In this document: piece after piece, positions 44,860 through 54,526 of the stretch
How the letters are laid out: each line of letters starts with the position of its first letter
Numbering within the stretch: the first letter of the stretch is position 1
Origin: Alteromonas sp. RKMC-009
Lineage (GTDB): Bacteria; Pseudomonadota; Gammaproteobacteria; Enterobacterales; Alteromonadaceae
Reading direction: 5' to 3'
Assembly (NCBI RefSeq): GCF_003584565.2
Contig: NZ_CP031010.1
Coordinates: 186,001-250,000 of the forward strand
Length of the DNA: 64,000 nt
Position numbers and translations under genes: made by a program
Notes under the pieces: generated by a model
The model's input: the letters and a program-made list of their open reading frames with translations, nothing else
Told to the model about the DNA's origin: nothing
Database searches by the model: none

Positions 44860-46260
44860 TTGGTTAAATCACAAATTGAACGTTGGCAAAAAGCTATGGA
44901 GCGCAGAGGAAAGTATCCGACGTATAAGTTCCTGGCTGACTTAATTGAACAGGAAATTGAAAACGGGCTAATGCAGCCACAGGACAAGATTCCTCCTATG
45001 CGGGATCTGGCGCAATATCTGTCTATCAATTACTCCACAGCGTCCAGGGCTTATGCTGAGGCTAAAAAACGCGGACTTATCGAGACAGTAACTGGTGCGG
45101 GTACGTTTGCTAAAGGCAAGGTACCTGCTGTTAAACCCAGTCTGGCGCCCTATGAGCTCACTATGAATATGGTGATTGAGCCCGGTATTCCTACACTTAT
45201 AGAAGAGATAAAAGATGTAGCTCTGAGCACGATTAGCCAGGGCGATTTGTTCAAAATGCTTCGCTATCAGGAATATGGCGGTAGCAATGAAACCAAAGAA
45301 ATGGTGATCAGGCACCTGCTAAAAAAGGTGCCCGGTGCCAGTGTATCGAATGTGGTGTTGTCGCAAGGCATACACGCTATCCTCACCGCGCTGATGACGC
45401 AACTGCATGGCGAAGGAGAAGTCGTCTGCGTTGATTCGTTGACATATCCGGGGATTAAATCACTGGCGGCGCAGCTGGGTGTCAGGTTGCATGCACTGGA
45501 GCGGGATCACAGCGGGCCAACTGCATCATCATTTGAGAATGCCTGTAAAACCCATAAGGTGTCTGCGCTGTATGTTAACCCTGCTATGCATAACCCGACC
45601 TGCACAACTATTCCCCGAAGCCGGCGTGAGGCGCTGGCCGATGTTGCCTTACGATACAGTGTGAACATCATAGAAGATGATGCCTATGCGTTGCTTGCAG
45701 ACAATAAATTACCGTCATTTGCCAGCCTCGCACCTGAGTTGACGTATTATCTCTCCAGCCTGTCAAAATGCTTCGGGCCAGGCATTCGCTTTGGTTATGT
45801 CGTTTGCCCTTCAAACCGTAAAGCGGAGCATACTACCGGCGCATTGCGTTCGCTGAATGTGATGTCTGTTCCAATGGTTGAGTCAATGGTAACTAACTGG
45901 TTGAAAGAAGGAACGGTAACCAGAATGGTGCAGTCTGTTCAAAGGGAAGCCAATGCCAGACAACGTCTTATTAAAGAGATATTCAGAGACTTTGCCATTA
46001 ACATGGAGGAGAACGCTTTCCACTTCTGGTTGAAATTTCCCAAGCACACAGACTGGCATCCGGCTGAACTTGCCATCCTGTTGCGTGCTCAGGGGATAAG
46101 TGCAGTGGCCAGTGTAGCCTTTGCCACTGACAATCATCCGCCAGATGCCATGAGAATTTGCTTCGGAGGACCATTCAATCGGGCGGATATTGAAGAGCAG
46201 ATGCTGAAATTGAAAGAGCTTCTTATTCAGCCTGCTCACCTGGCGCCAACGCAATATTAG
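44860..46260 (+). CDS. MocR-type regulator (GntR HTH plus aminotransferase-like domain)
   Basis: A 466-aa regulator from TTG 44860, which has CTGGAG upstream. The alternative GTG at 44818 falls inside the operator repeats. The N-terminal GntR winged helix is KIPPMRDLAQYLSINYSTASRAY. The C-terminal fold-type I aminotransferase domain has the PLP lysine in YLSSLSKCFGPGIRFG. Divergent from nitB, so it is the likely local regulator of Nit1C, replacing the NitA-type activator reported in Pseudomonas. Confidence 0.9.
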   Translation: MVKSQIERWQKAMERRGKYPTYKFLADLIEQEIENGLMQPQDKIPPMRDLAQYLSINYSTASRAYAEAKKRGLIETVTGAGTFAKGKVPAVKPSLAPYELTMNMVIEPGIPTLIEEIKDVALSTISQGDLFKMLRYQEYGGSNETKEMVIRHLLKKVPGASVSNVVLSQGIHAILTALMTQLHGEGEVVCVDSLTYPGIKSLAAQLGVRLHALERDHSGPTASSFENACKTHKVSALYVNPAMHNPTCTTIPRSRREALADVALRYSVNIIEDDAYALLADNKLPSFASLAPELTYYLSSLSKCFGPGIRFGYVVCPSNRKAEHTTGALRSLNVMSVPMVESMVTNWLKEGTVTRMVQSVQREANARQRLIKEIFRDFAINMEENAFHFWLKFPKHTDWHPAELAILLRAQGISAVASVAFATDNHPPDAMRICFGGPFNRADIEEQMLKLKELLIQPAHLAPTQY

Positions 46261-46303
46261 TATGGTTGCGCAGCTAAACACTGCGCAATTAAACGCTGAG
46301 TAT

Positions 46304-47665
46304 CTATCTGCCGGAATAGAACGTCACGTTGCTGACCGTGGTCTGATTACTTTCAAGGTCGGTAACAGTGAACTGCACGTTACTCATTTGTTCAGCAGGG
46401 CGTTTCAGAGCTTCTACCGAAAATGGCACGATACGCTTTTCGCCCGGCGCGACACTGAATTCACCGGCTCCGGTTATGCGAAGTAACGACTGATCTTTTA
46501 TTTCGATAGTGAAGCTTTTTACTGTTCTGGCCTTGTTTAATAGCGTGAGCGTATAGGTGTTTTCAACTCTGCCGGCGCTGTTTTCACGGTACAGGGCGTT
46601 ACGATCGCGACTGATACCGGCTTCGAAATCCTGACGGTCAATTGCCCATCCGGCCATGGCAACGAGAATGACTATAATGGCTATGCCGTACAAATAGTTA
46701 GTGAAGGTTCTTGCCGGTTGGGCCTGCTGGCGTCTAAAACCGATGAGTTTTGTGGCATAGCCAAATTTATTCATCACCTTATCGCAGGCATCTATGCAAA
46801 GACCGCAGTTGATACACTCGTACTGTAACCCTTCTCTGATATCAATCCCTGCCGGGCACACCTGCACACACAGTTTGCAGTCAACACAGTCCCCCTTGTC
46901 TGAAGGCGCCGTGTAACGTTTTCTGGGGCCACGGGTTTCACCGCGGGCTTTATTATAAGTGACAAGAGACGTGCTGTTGTCGAACATAGCCGCCTGAAAG
47001 CGGGAATAAGGGCACATATGCGTGCACATTTTTTCCCTTATCCAACCTGCGTTAATGTATGTACATCCTGCGAAGAACAGTGTCCACCCGGTAATCAGTG
47101 CCGGCGCAGAAAACGACACAAATTCAGTATAAAGCGAGGCGGCAGGATAGAAATAAGACATAAAGACCAGCGCAGTCAGTAAGCTGATACCGGCCCAGGC
47201 TGTATGCTTGGCTGCTTTTATGGCAACCTTCCTGCCAGTAAGTGCTTGTTTATCCAAAGCCCTGCTCTGATTGTGTGTTCCCTCAATTCTTCTTTCAATC
47301 CAGTTGAAACCCAGCGTCCAGAGTGTTTGCGGGCAAGTGAACCCGCACCACACCCGGCCATAGTGGCGGGTTACCAGAAACAATGAAAACGCAGCAAGAA
47401 TAAAAAGCAGCGCAAAAATCATAAGATCCTGCGGGTACAGTACAGTGGTGAAGAGCGTCAGTGTTTGTTTACCTACATTAAACAGAATAGCCTGCTCTCC
47501 GCCGTACTGAATAAACGGCAGCAAGACAAACATCGATATAAGTACCACATTCAGGTACCGGCGTATTTTCTGATACTTGCCGGTTTCTTCACGAATATAG
47601 ATTTTAGATGGATTTACAGGAGTGCATGCAATGATGTCTTCCTGCCGGATTTTGACTACAGCCAT
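46304..47665 (-). CDS. ccoG: CcoG/FixG-like polyferredoxin
   Basis: A 453-aa inner-membrane protein with about five hydrophobic segments. CGFTCPQTLW lies in the membrane part, and two [4Fe-4S] motifs CVDCKLCVQVCP and CINCGLCIDACD lie in the middle, followed by a periplasmic immunoglobulin-like C-terminus. CcoG normally helps copper delivery during cbb3 oxidase assembly, but no cbb3 genes are here. It shares its regulatory region with the second MocR gene and the bd oxidase set, suggesting a duty in cyanide- or copper-stressed respiration. Confidence 0.93.
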   Translation of the reverse strand: MAVVKIRQEDIIACTPVNPSKIYIREETGKYQKIRRYLNVVLISMFVLLPFIQYGGEQAILFNVGKQTLTLFTTVLYPQDLMIFALLFILAAFSLFLVTRHYGRVWCGFTCPQTLWTLGFNWIERRIEGTHNQSRALDKQALTGRKVAIKAAKHTAWAGISLLTALVFMSYFYPAASLYTEFVSFSAPALITGWTLFFAGCTYINAGWIREKMCTHMCPYSRFQAAMFDNSTSLVTYNKARGETRGPRKRYTAPSDKGDCVDCKLCVQVCPAGIDIREGLQYECINCGLCIDACDKVMNKFGYATKLIGFRRQQAQPARTFTNYLYGIAIIVILVAMAGWAIDRQDFEAGISRDRNALYRENSAGRVENTYTLTLLNKARTVKSFTIEIKDQSLLRITGAGEFSVAPGEKRIVPFSVEALKRPAEQMSNVQFTVTDLESNQTTVSNVTFYSGR

Positions 47666-47721
47666 TAGCTTTTCTCCAAAGATGTATAAGCTAATGGTAA
47701 TTTTTATGACCGGACAAAAAA

Positions 47722-47752
47722 GGAACAGATCAGGCGTATCTTTATAGAACAG
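47722..47752 (-). promoter_or_regulatory. Direct repeats CTGTTC upstream of ccoG
   Basis: On the minus strand, CTGTTCT (47746-47752) and GATCTGTTCC (47722-47731) repeat about 23 bp apart, 60-90 bp before ccoG. The word GATCTGT also occurs upstream of the oxidase (49211) and of the sulfite reductase. Confidence 0.4.
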
Positions 47753-49162
47753 TTAATCCCCGGACCGCGTGATATTGATGATATAGCCCGTCAGTTTCTT
47801 GAGTAATGTGCGACGCGCCTCGTTTAGTTCAAACGAGGCGTTCAGCCGGAAGCAATGATTAAATTCATCATGCAGGCTGAACAGTTTTCCCGGGGCAATA
47901 GTAATGTGCAGGCGTAACGCTTCACGATAGATATCCATTGCATTCACGTGGGGCTGACATTCTATCCATAAAAAATACCCGCCCTCTTGCGCATGAATCG
48001 TAGCAACGTCCTGCAAAAGTACCTCAAGGCAGGCCAGCATGGCTTTTTTTCTGGTGATCAGCTTCTTACGAAGTTGCTTTAAGTGCGACTCGTAGTTTTT
48101 GGTAGACAAATAGTCAACCAGCGACAACTGCACAGGCGCACTGGTAGCCAGTGTACTCATCAGCTGTTGTTTCTGAATATCCAGTGACTGACGTCCTGCT
48201 GCCACCCAGCCAATCCGGTAGCCTGCTACCAGTGACTTGGAAAAAGATGAACAAAGTAAACTGTTCCCGTCTTCGACAAAATGCTTAATAGGCATCGGGG
48301 GCGTTTGACCGGTATACAATTCAGCATAAACATCATCTTCGATTAAGGTGACCCCGTAGGTTTTCAGCAACCTCGCAATTTGCTGCTTTTTGTCATCATT
48401 AAGTGAGTAGCCAACCGGATTCTGAAAGCTGCTCATCAGCCAGCATGCCTTCACCGGATGATTCTGAAAAGCCCGCTCCAGCGCGTCAATATCCAGTCCG
48501 TTCTGCGGCGAAACCGTTACTGTAATTGCCTTTAAGCCAAGCCGTTCCAGTGCCTGCATGGCACCATAAAATACCGGAGATTCAATCACTACCCAGTCAC
48601 CCGGCCTGGTACAGGATTGCAAACTCAGACTGAGTGCTTCAAGTGCACCTGCCGTGATAACAATTTCATCAGGGGAAATGTTCATGCCCCGCGCCGCATA
48701 GCGCTTAGCAATAATTTGTCTGAGTTCAGGGTTACCCGGTGGCAGGTTATCCATTGCACTGGTCAGTGAAATTTGTTGTGCCGCAGCGGCGATGGACTTA
48801 TTCAGGTGGTGCCTGGGATACAGAGCAGGGTCGGGATATGCAAAGCCTAAGCTGAACATATGCGGGTCGCGGGATGCCTGAAGTACTTCATAAACAAAAT
48901 CATTAATGCTGACCGCTTCCGCTGTTTGTACTTTGTTCTCAGAAGCCGGGCGGGCAGCTGCGGCGACAATAAATCCGGAGCGTTCATGGGAGCTGATCAG
49001 TCCCTGACTTTCAAGCATCTGATAAGCATGAAGTACGGTCATCAGACTGTAACCAGTTTGCCGGGCCTGCTTGCGCAGCGAGGGAAGCTTTTCATTTTCC
49101 AGCCAGATCCCCCGTTCGATCTGCTCTTTTATTTGTCTGGCTAAAATTTCATATTTCGCCAT
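47753..49162 (-). CDS. MocR-type regulator 2 (GntR HTH plus aminotransferase-like domain)
   Basis: A 469-aa regulator. HTH KLPSLRKQARQTGYSLMTVLHAYQ within residues 20-50, cut here for length, and the PLP lysine in LLCSSFSKSLVAGYRIGW. Divergent from the oxidase genes and directly upstream of ccoG on the same strand. Related MocR genes accompany cyanide-insensitive oxidase clusters in Pseudomonas, so it probably controls cioAB, ccoG and the sulfite reductase. Confidence 0.9.
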   Translation of the reverse strand: MAKYEILARQIKEQIERGIWLENEKLPSLRKQARQTGYSLMTVLHAYQMLESQGLISSHERSGFIVAAAARPASENKVQTAEAVSINDFVYEVLQASRDPHMFSLGFAYPDPALYPRHHLNKSIAAAAQQISLTSAMDNLPPGNPELRQIIAKRYAARGMNISPDEIVITAGALEALSLSLQSCTRPGDWVVIESPVFYGAMQALERLGLKAITVTVSPQNGLDIDALERAFQNHPVKACWLMSSFQNPVGYSLNDDKKQQIARLLKTYGVTLIEDDVYAELYTGQTPPMPIKHFVEDGNSLLCSSFSKSLVAGYRIGWVAAGRQSLDIQKQQLMSTLATSAPVQLSLVDYLSTKNYESHLKQLRKKLITRKKAMLACLEVLLQDVATIHAQEGGYFLWIECQPHVNAMDIYREALRLHITIAPGKLFSLHDEFNHCFRLNASFELNEARRTLLKKLTGYIINITRSGD

Positions 49163-49191
49163 TGCTTACTCCGGCTAAAAAGTTCATCAGA

Positions 49192-49222
49192 TTATAACAA
49201 GTGAATAAACGATCTGTTATAA
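49192..49222. promoter_or_regulatory. Inverted repeat TTATAACA/TGTTATAA in the oxidase promoter
   Basis: Perfect eight-base arms 15 bp apart in the MocR 2/oxidase divergent region. The right arm is preceded by GATC, giving GATCTGTTAT, similar to GATCTGTTCC before ccoG. CTGTACCTGTT at 49238 is repeated in reverse at 54527 before the sulfite reductase. Confidence 0.5.
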
Positions 49223-49345
49223 AAAAATGCTCACTTTCTGTACCTGTTTATTGTTCCTCTGCGGGTTTACTTTTAACCCTGTCAATAAAGGGTTTCGTCC
49301 AGTCGTTGTCTGGCCCGGAATCCGAACCATGTCAAAGAGGTCGTC

Positions 49346-49507
49346 ATGAAACTGTATTTACTCTTGTTGTCTTTATTCCTTGCTGCACCGGCTCATGCAG
49401 GTGGAGGCACGGTGTTAGGTATGATTTTTACTGTTGTTTTTGTTGTCGTCATGCTGGTGTTGTACTGGATGGTCGTGGCGGAAGTGGGCGAGAAAGATAA
49501 GAGCTGA
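49346..49507 (+). CDS. 53-aa secreted-type membrane protein upstream of the bd oxidase
   Basis: ATG 49346 with AGAGG upstream opens a 53-codon frame: a signal-like MKLYLLLLSLFLAAPAHA, a glycine-rich link, a transmembrane segment (TVVFVVVMLVLYWMVV) and a charged tail EVGEKDKS. It lies 37 bp before cioA and is probably in the same message. It does not look like CydX. It could be an assembly or stabilising subunit. Confidence 0.7.
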   Translation: MKLYLLLLSLFLAAPAHAGGGTVLGMIFTVVFVVVMLVLYWMVVAEVGEKDKS

Positions 49508-49544
49508 ACGTTGTAATAAAGCTAATGGCTTTTAGGAGGTTGTT

Positions 49545-50909
49545 ATGCATGAAATAGATGCATTTTTCCTGGCGAGAGTGCAGTTTGCTTTTACTGTCTC
49601 ATTTCATATTATTTTCCCAGCTATAACGATTGGTCTTGCGAGCTATCTCGCTGTGCTTGAAGGGCTATGGCTAAAAACCAGAAATCCGGATTACAAAGCG
49701 CTTTATTTCTTCTGGTCGAAAATATTTGCCGTTAATTTTGGTATGGGCGTGGTATCAGGCATTGTCATGGCATACCAGTTCGGAACGAACTGGCAGGGCT
49801 TTTCTCAATTCGCCGGCAGTGTTACCGGACCACTACTTACCTATGAGGTACTCACCGCATTCTTTCTGGAAGCAGGATTTCTTGGTGTCATGCTATTCGG
49901 CTGGCACAAGGTGGGGGAAAGATTACACTTTTTTGCTACATCCATGGTGGCACTGGGTACCTTCATTTCTACCTTCTGGATACTGGCGTCTAACAGCTGG
50001 ATGCATACACCGCAGGGTGTAGAAATCGTGAACGGGCAGGTAATTCCAGTCGACTGGCTTGCCGTTATTTTTAATCCATCTTTTCCCTACCGGTTAACAC
50101 ATATGACGCTGGCAGCGTATGTCAGCACAGCATTGCTTGTCGGTGCGGTGGGAGCGTGGCATTTACTCAGGGGAAACCAGTCAACAGCGAACAGAAAAAT
50201 GCTGTCTATGGCAATGTGGATGCTACTGCTGACAGTTCCTGTTCAGACATTCATTGGTGATCTTCATGGTCTCAATACGCTGAAATACCAACCTGCAAAA
50301 ATAGCTGCCATTGAAGGACACTGGGACAATTCCAGTGGCGAACCCACTCCGCTTATTCTGTTTGGCTTGCCTAATGAAGATAAAGAGGAAACGCAGTACA
50401 AAATTGAAATTCCCTATCTTGCCAGTCTTATTTTGAATCATAGTCTGGAAAAGCCCATTCCTGCACTGAAGGATTTTCCCAAAGATGAGAGACCTCCGTC
50501 TGCGGTGATTTTCTGGTCTTTCCGGATCATGGTGATGCTGGGTATGCTCATGTTGCTACAAGCATTTGTTGCGCTGGTCTTGCGCAAAGGCAGAAAGCTC
50601 TATCAATCAGGTTTGTTTCTCAAATTCGCTGTTGCGATGGGCCCCTCTGGATTGATCGCTATCCTCGCCGGTTGGTTTACCACCGAAATCGGACGCCAGC
50701 CCTGGACCGTTTATGGTCTGCAAAAAACGGCTGACGCTGTATCTGCTCATAGCACGTTACAAATGTCCGTAAGTTTAATCCTGTTTATCGTAATTTATTG
50801 TGCCGTCTTTGGTGCCGGGTATTTCTACATGCTGGTTCAGATGCGTAAAGGCGTCGTGTCTGATGCTGGATCTGAGCACGAAGTGCCTGTTATCTCTGGT
50901 CGTTTGTAG
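49545..50909 (+). CDS. cioA: Cytochrome bd-type ubiquinol oxidase subunit I, cyanide-insensitive type
   Basis: A 454-aa inner-membrane protein. Heme ligands can be matched to H21 (FHIIFPA), H186 (LTHMTLA) and M329 (SFRIMV). The GRQPW signature is in TTEIGRQPWTVYG. The quinol-binding Q loop is short, the form seen in cyanide-insensitive oxidases rather than E. coli CydA (522 aa). It oxidises ubiquinol and reduces oxygen to water without a copper centre. AGGAGG precedes the ATG. Operon with cioB and a DUF2474 gene. Confidence 0.95.
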   Translation: MHEIDAFFLARVQFAFTVSFHIIFPAITIGLASYLAVLEGLWLKTRNPDYKALYFFWSKIFAVNFGMGVVSGIVMAYQFGTNWQGFSQFAGSVTGPLLTYEVLTAFFLEAGFLGVMLFGWHKVGERLHFFATSMVALGTFISTFWILASNSWMHTPQGVEIVNGQVIPVDWLAVIFNPSFPYRLTHMTLAAYVSTALLVGAVGAWHLLRGNQSTANRKMLSMAMWMLLLTVPVQTFIGDLHGLNTLKYQPAKIAAIEGHWDNSSGEPTPLILFGLPNEDKEETQYKIEIPYLASLILNHSLEKPIPALKDFPKDERPPSAVIFWSFRIMVMLGMLMLLQAFVALVLRKGRKLYQSGLFLKFAVAMGPSGLIAILAGWFTTEIGRQPWTVYGLQKTADAVSAHSTLQMSVSLILFIVIYCAVFGAGYFYMLVQMRKGVVSDAGSEHEVPVISGRL

Positions 50910-50919
50910 GAGTCTTAAA

Positions 50920-51927
50920 ATGGGGTTTGATTTAAGCATTCTCTGGTTTGTCATTATTGTTTTCTCCGTTGTTATGTACGTTGCCATGGATGGCTTCGAC
51001 TTGGGGGTTGGCATGTTGCTGCCATTCGCTGCCGGCCGTGGTGAACGGGATGTGATGGTGAACAGTGTTGCGCCGGTATGGGACGGTAATGAAACTTGGA
51101 TTGTACTCGGTGGCGCAGGGCTGATGGGGGCGTTTCCCCTTGCTTATTCAGTGGTACTGGACGCTTTTGCTATACCGGCAACATTGATGCTGCTGGCGCT
51201 GATTTTTCGTGGTGTTGCATTTGAATTCCGTGTCAGGGCACTGGATAGTCATCAGGACTTCTGGGAGAAAGCACTGGCCGGTGGCTCGTTGTTAGCAAGC
51301 TTCTTTCAGGGCGTCATGGCCGGAGCGCTGGTGCAGGGGCTGCCTGTGGTGGATGCGCACTATGCCGGAACGAACTTTGACTGGCTTACCCCTTTTTCTG
51401 TTTTCTGCGGCATCGGACTTGTTGTTGCTTACCTGTTGCTTGGCAGTACCTGGCTGGTGCTGAAATCCGAAGGTGCTCTTCAGGAAAGATTACGGGCGTA
51501 TGCTCAAAAAGCGCTGGTTTTTATGGCGGTAATTTTATTTTTTGTCAGTGTGTGGACACCCCTTCAGAGTAACATGATTGCAAGCCGGTGGTTCTCTGCG
51601 CCTAACCTCTATTATCTCTGGCTACTTCCTGCAGGCAGCCTGAGTATGTTGATACTTGCAAAGCACGCCCTGGCAAAAGGGCACGAGTACACCGGTTTTG
51701 TTTGCTCACTGGGCGTTATTCTTTCAGGATTTGCCGGTCTCGGTATAAGTGTTTGGCCAAATATCATTCCACCCGGAGTGAGTATCTGGGAGGCTGCGGC
51801 ACCGCCGCAGAGTCAGGGTTTTATGCTGGTGGGCGCACTGTTTATTATCCCTTTCATACTTGGCTACAGCTTCTGGAGCTACCATGTGTTTTCCGGCAAA
51901 GTGAAAATGGGTGAGGGGTACCACTAA
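50920..51927 (+). CDS. cioB: Cytochrome bd-type ubiquinol oxidase subunit II
   Basis: A 335-aa membrane protein with about eight hydrophobic segments and the family marks MDGFDLGVGMLLPF, VWDGNETWIVLGG and VLDAFAIPATLMLLALIFRG. Start at ATG 50920, TAGGAG upstream; the longer frame lies inside cioA. It forms the heterodimer with CioA. Its stop overlaps the next gene's ATG (TAATG). Confidence 0.95.
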   Translation: MGFDLSILWFVIIVFSVVMYVAMDGFDLGVGMLLPFAAGRGERDVMVNSVAPVWDGNETWIVLGGAGLMGAFPLAYSVVLDAFAIPATLMLLALIFRGVAFEFRVRALDSHQDFWEKALAGGSLLASFFQGVMAGALVQGLPVVDAHYAGTNFDWLTPFSVFCGIGLVVAYLLLGSTWLVLKSEGALQERLRAYAQKALVFMAVILFFVSVWTPLQSNMIASRWFSAPNLYYLWLLPAGSLSMLILAKHALAKGHEYTGFVCSLGVILSGFAGLGISVWPNIIPPGVSIWEAAAPPQSQGFMLVGALFIIPFILGYSFWSYHVFSGKVKMGEGYH

Positions 51928-52061
51928 TGAAAGCGAATCATAGTGAGCCGGTGAAGAGACTGAGTTGGTTGGTATTGTTATGGGGATGCAGCGTACTGAC
52001 TTTACTCATCATTTCAGCATTGATGAAAGGGCTGATGTATCTCGCTGGCCTGACTACCTGA
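51927..52061 (+). CDS. DUF2474 small membrane protein of the bd oxidase
   Basis: A 44-aa protein (MKANHSEPVKRLSWLVLLWG, then a hydrophobic segment and LMYLAGLTT). This pattern matches DUF2474, found after CioAB genes and thought to be a small structural subunit. TAATG overlap with cioB implies coupled translation. Its end overlaps the convergent gene at 52014 by 48 bp. Confidence 0.85.
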   Translation: MKANHSEPVKRLSWLVLLWGCSVLTLLIISALMKGLMYLAGLTT

Positions 52062-52769
52062 TAGTAAAGACTGGCAAGGATACTGCCACCAGAGTTTTAA
52101 AAAGTTAGTCAGAATGGATAGCCCATGCGTGTTATCCATTTTAGCATCCAGTATTTGTTCGTTACCGTACAAATAGTCCGGATGTTCGTGCAGCCACATT
52201 ACAATGCCAGACCAGCTAAGTGACAATGACAGCGGCGTTGAATACGTCCGTTCGTTGAATCTGATTAACATCGGTTCTTGCCTGTGAGATTCTGCCAGTA
52301 CCGTTGCGGTTAACGGCGGGGGAGAGGATTTCATCGTGCAGATTGTCCAGCTGCTGAATCTGTCTGGCAGTGATGCTGTCAGAAAGTCCTTTTCGCTCAT
52401 ACTTTTATACACCGTTTTTAGTCCCGGCTTTTGCAGTTCAAGATTAACACCACCAAATACCGAATTAAGAACAAGGTGTGCAAATCCAAAACCGAATATC
52501 GGGCACGCATCATGACTTGCTTGCTTCAGCCACTGAAAAAGCCGGGATGGAAGGCGTGAATGGGCGGCGTTGTTCCATAGCCCACCCACAATGATAACGG
52601 GCTTGTTTCTGGTACATGGCAGGGGCTTATTGCTGTTGATGCAGCAAATCCGGATATCGTCGGGCGGGAGGCGAAGCGCTGCGACCAGATTGTTTAGCGA
52701 CGCTCCCTGTCGGACAATCAGCTCCGGCGGGAGCTGGTCGAGCTGGATAAATAGTATTGAAGCTGACAT
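52014..52769 (-). CDS. Degenerate class I glutamine amidotransferase-like protein
   Basis: A 251-aa protein. PVIIVGGLWNN and then GFGFAHLVLNSVFGG resemble the nucleophile region of class I glutamine amidotransferases (normally GxCxGHQ...GG), but the catalytic Cys position is Gly. A later HEHPDYLYG stretch resembles their HPE region. It is therefore likely non-catalytic for glutamine hydrolysis. It lies 11 bp after the sulfite reductase gene and is probably co-transcribed with it. The function is not known. Confidence 0.5.
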   Translation of the reverse strand: MSASILFIQLDQLPPELIVRQGASLNNLVAALRLPPDDIRICCINSNKPLPCTRNKPVIIVGGLWNNAAHSRLPSRLFQWLKQASHDACPIFGFGFAHLVLNSVFGGVNLELQKPGLKTVYKSMSEKDFLTASLPDRFSSWTICTMKSSPPPLTATVLAESHRQEPMLIRFNERTYSTPLSLSLSWSGIVMWLHEHPDYLYGNEQILDAKMDNTHGLSILTNFLKLWWQYPCQSLLSGSQASEIHQPFHQC

Positions 52770-52780
52770 TAATCACCGCT

Positions 52781-54472
52781 TCAGGCGGAATGAAAGTCGA
52801 CAGGAGAGTGGACAACAGGCTTTACGATACCCGCTTCAATGCAATAGTCTCCGAAACCGGTTTCTCTATTTTGCGACGCCCAACTGGCAATGAGTTCGTC
52901 TAGTGTCGACAGGATATCGCTTGTTGGCTGGTTGGTTTTATACAACCGGGGGATCCGCGTGCCGTTACTGTTACCGCCCAGATATAAGTCGTACCGGCCT
53001 ACTGCTCTGCCGACCAGTCCCACTTCAGCCAGCATGGCTCTGCCGCATCCGTTCGGGCAACCTGTGATGCGGAAAACGAAGCTTTTGTCTAACATATCAT
53101 GCTTCGCCAGCATCGCGTCTATCTGCTGACTGATGTCAGGCAGTGCCCGCTCAGCTTCCGCCATGGCCAGCGGACAGGTAGGGAACGAAACACATGCCAT
53201 CGATGCTTTACGCTGAACGGTAACAGTTGTATCAATCAGGTTATATTTAATGGCAAGTGCTTCAATAGCGGCTTTGTCTGCGTCGGCAACATTAGCGATG
53301 ATCAGGTTCTGATTAGGCGTCAGCCTGAAGTCGCCTTTGTGAACTTTTGCAATTTCAGCAATGCCGGCTTTTCTGTTTAAACTGTCATCGTCGGTTAAAC
53401 GGCCGCTGGGGATGAAAAGCGTTAAATGCCAGGCATTATCAACGCCGGCTACCCATCCGATCCTGTCGCCGCGATCTGTAAATTCAAAAGGCCGGGAGGT
53501 TACAAACTTCACGCCTGCGCGTTCTTCGACTTCCCGCTTAAATGTGTCTGTGCCAACCCGTTCAAGCGTGTATTTTGTTTTGGCGTTTCTCCGGTTAGTT
53601 CTGTCACCCCAGTCGCGCTGAACTGAAACCACGGCTTCAGCCACAGCAAGCACATTTTCTTTCTTTACAAAACCAAAGTCTGTTGCCAGTCTGGGCCAGG
53701 TTGTCTCATCACCATGAGTCATTGCCAGCCCGCCCCCAACCAGAACATTGAAACCAGTCAGGGTGTTATCATCGCCGATAGCAACGAAATTCAGATCGTT
53801 TGCATGGATGTCTACGTCGTTCTGCGGCGGAATGACTACTGTGGTTTTGAACTTACGCGGCAGGTAGTTGTTGCCAAGTACCGGTTCGTTCTCTTCGTCA
53901 GACTGCACCTTTTCACCGTCCAGCCAGATTTCTGCGTAAGCGCGGGTGCGTGGAAGCAAATGTTCTGAAATCTTCTTTGCCCACTCATACGCTTCCTGAT
54001 GAAGCTGGCTTTCTACAGGGTTTGACGTACACAATACATTCCTGTTGACGTCACCGGCAGTGGCGCGGGCATCCAGACCCAGTGAATTCAGTAACTGATG
54101 CACCGGTTTGATGTTGTGTTTCAGCACGCCATGAAGTTGAATAGCCTGGCGGTTAGTAATTCTAATCGATGCATATTCAGTATGTTCCGATGCAAATCTA
54201 TCGATACCGGCCCACTGCTGGGGTGTAACAATGCCACCCGGGAGCCGGATCCTGAGCATAACCGTGTGTAAAGGCTCAAGCTTCTGCTTCTGACGTTCCT
54301 GACGGATGTCGCGGTTGTCCTGCTGATACATGCCATGGAAACGAATTAACTGAAAATTATCGCCTTTAAATCCACCGGACAATGTGTCTTTGAGATCTTC
54401 AGAAATTGTGCCTCTAAGTAGATTGCTTTCGCGCTTCAGTCGCTCGTTATCAGATAGTGGATTCTTACTCAC
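52781..54472 (-). CDS. Sulfite reductase hemoprotein (CysI-like)
   Basis: A 563-aa siroheme/[4Fe-4S] protein. Cluster ligands C427, C433, C472 and C476 (CVSFPTC and TGCPNGC) have the same spacing as E. coli CysI. It reduces sulfite to sulfide with six electrons. No CysJ flavoprotein is nearby, so the electron donor must come from elsewhere, possibly a ferredoxin. It lies convergent to the bd oxidase genes. CysI paralogues accompany cyanide-resistant oxidases in some Pseudomonas, where sulfide production may help detoxify cyanide or repair Fe-S proteins. Confidence 0.93.
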   Translation of the reverse strand: MSKNPLSDNERLKRESNLLRGTISEDLKDTLSGGFKGDNFQLIRFHGMYQQDNRDIRQERQKQKLEPLHTVMLRIRLPGGIVTPQQWAGIDRFASEHTEYASIRITNRQAIQLHGVLKHNIKPVHQLLNSLGLDARATAGDVNRNVLCTSNPVESQLHQEAYEWAKKISEHLLPRTRAYAEIWLDGEKVQSDEENEPVLGNNYLPRKFKTTVVIPPQNDVDIHANDLNFVAIGDDNTLTGFNVLVGGGLAMTHGDETTWPRLATDFGFVKKENVLAVAEAVVSVQRDWGDRTNRRNAKTKYTLERVGTDTFKREVEERAGVKFVTSRPFEFTDRGDRIGWVAGVDNAWHLTLFIPSGRLTDDDSLNRKAGIAEIAKVHKGDFRLTPNQNLIIANVADADKAAIEALAIKYNLIDTTVTVQRKASMACVSFPTCPLAMAEAERALPDISQQIDAMLAKHDMLDKSFVFRITGCPNGCGRAMLAEVGLVGRAVGRYDLYLGGNSNGTRIPRLYKTNQPTSDILSTLDELIASWASQNRETGFGDYCIEAGIVKPVVHSPVDFHSA

Positions 54473-54526
54473 TGTGGTGCCTTCGGAAAACTAAAAGGCT
54501 TATTGTTCTATCGGATCGGTTGGAGT

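Noticed and set aside
46304-47665. Part of a cbb3 oxidase operon
   Set aside because: CcoG-like protein is present, but ccoNOPQ and ccoHIS are absent from the window.
49201-49500. A 99-codon frame upstream of the bd oxidase
   Set aside because: Its composition is poor, and it overlaps the better-supported 53-aa frame at 49346, which has a ribosome site and signal peptide.
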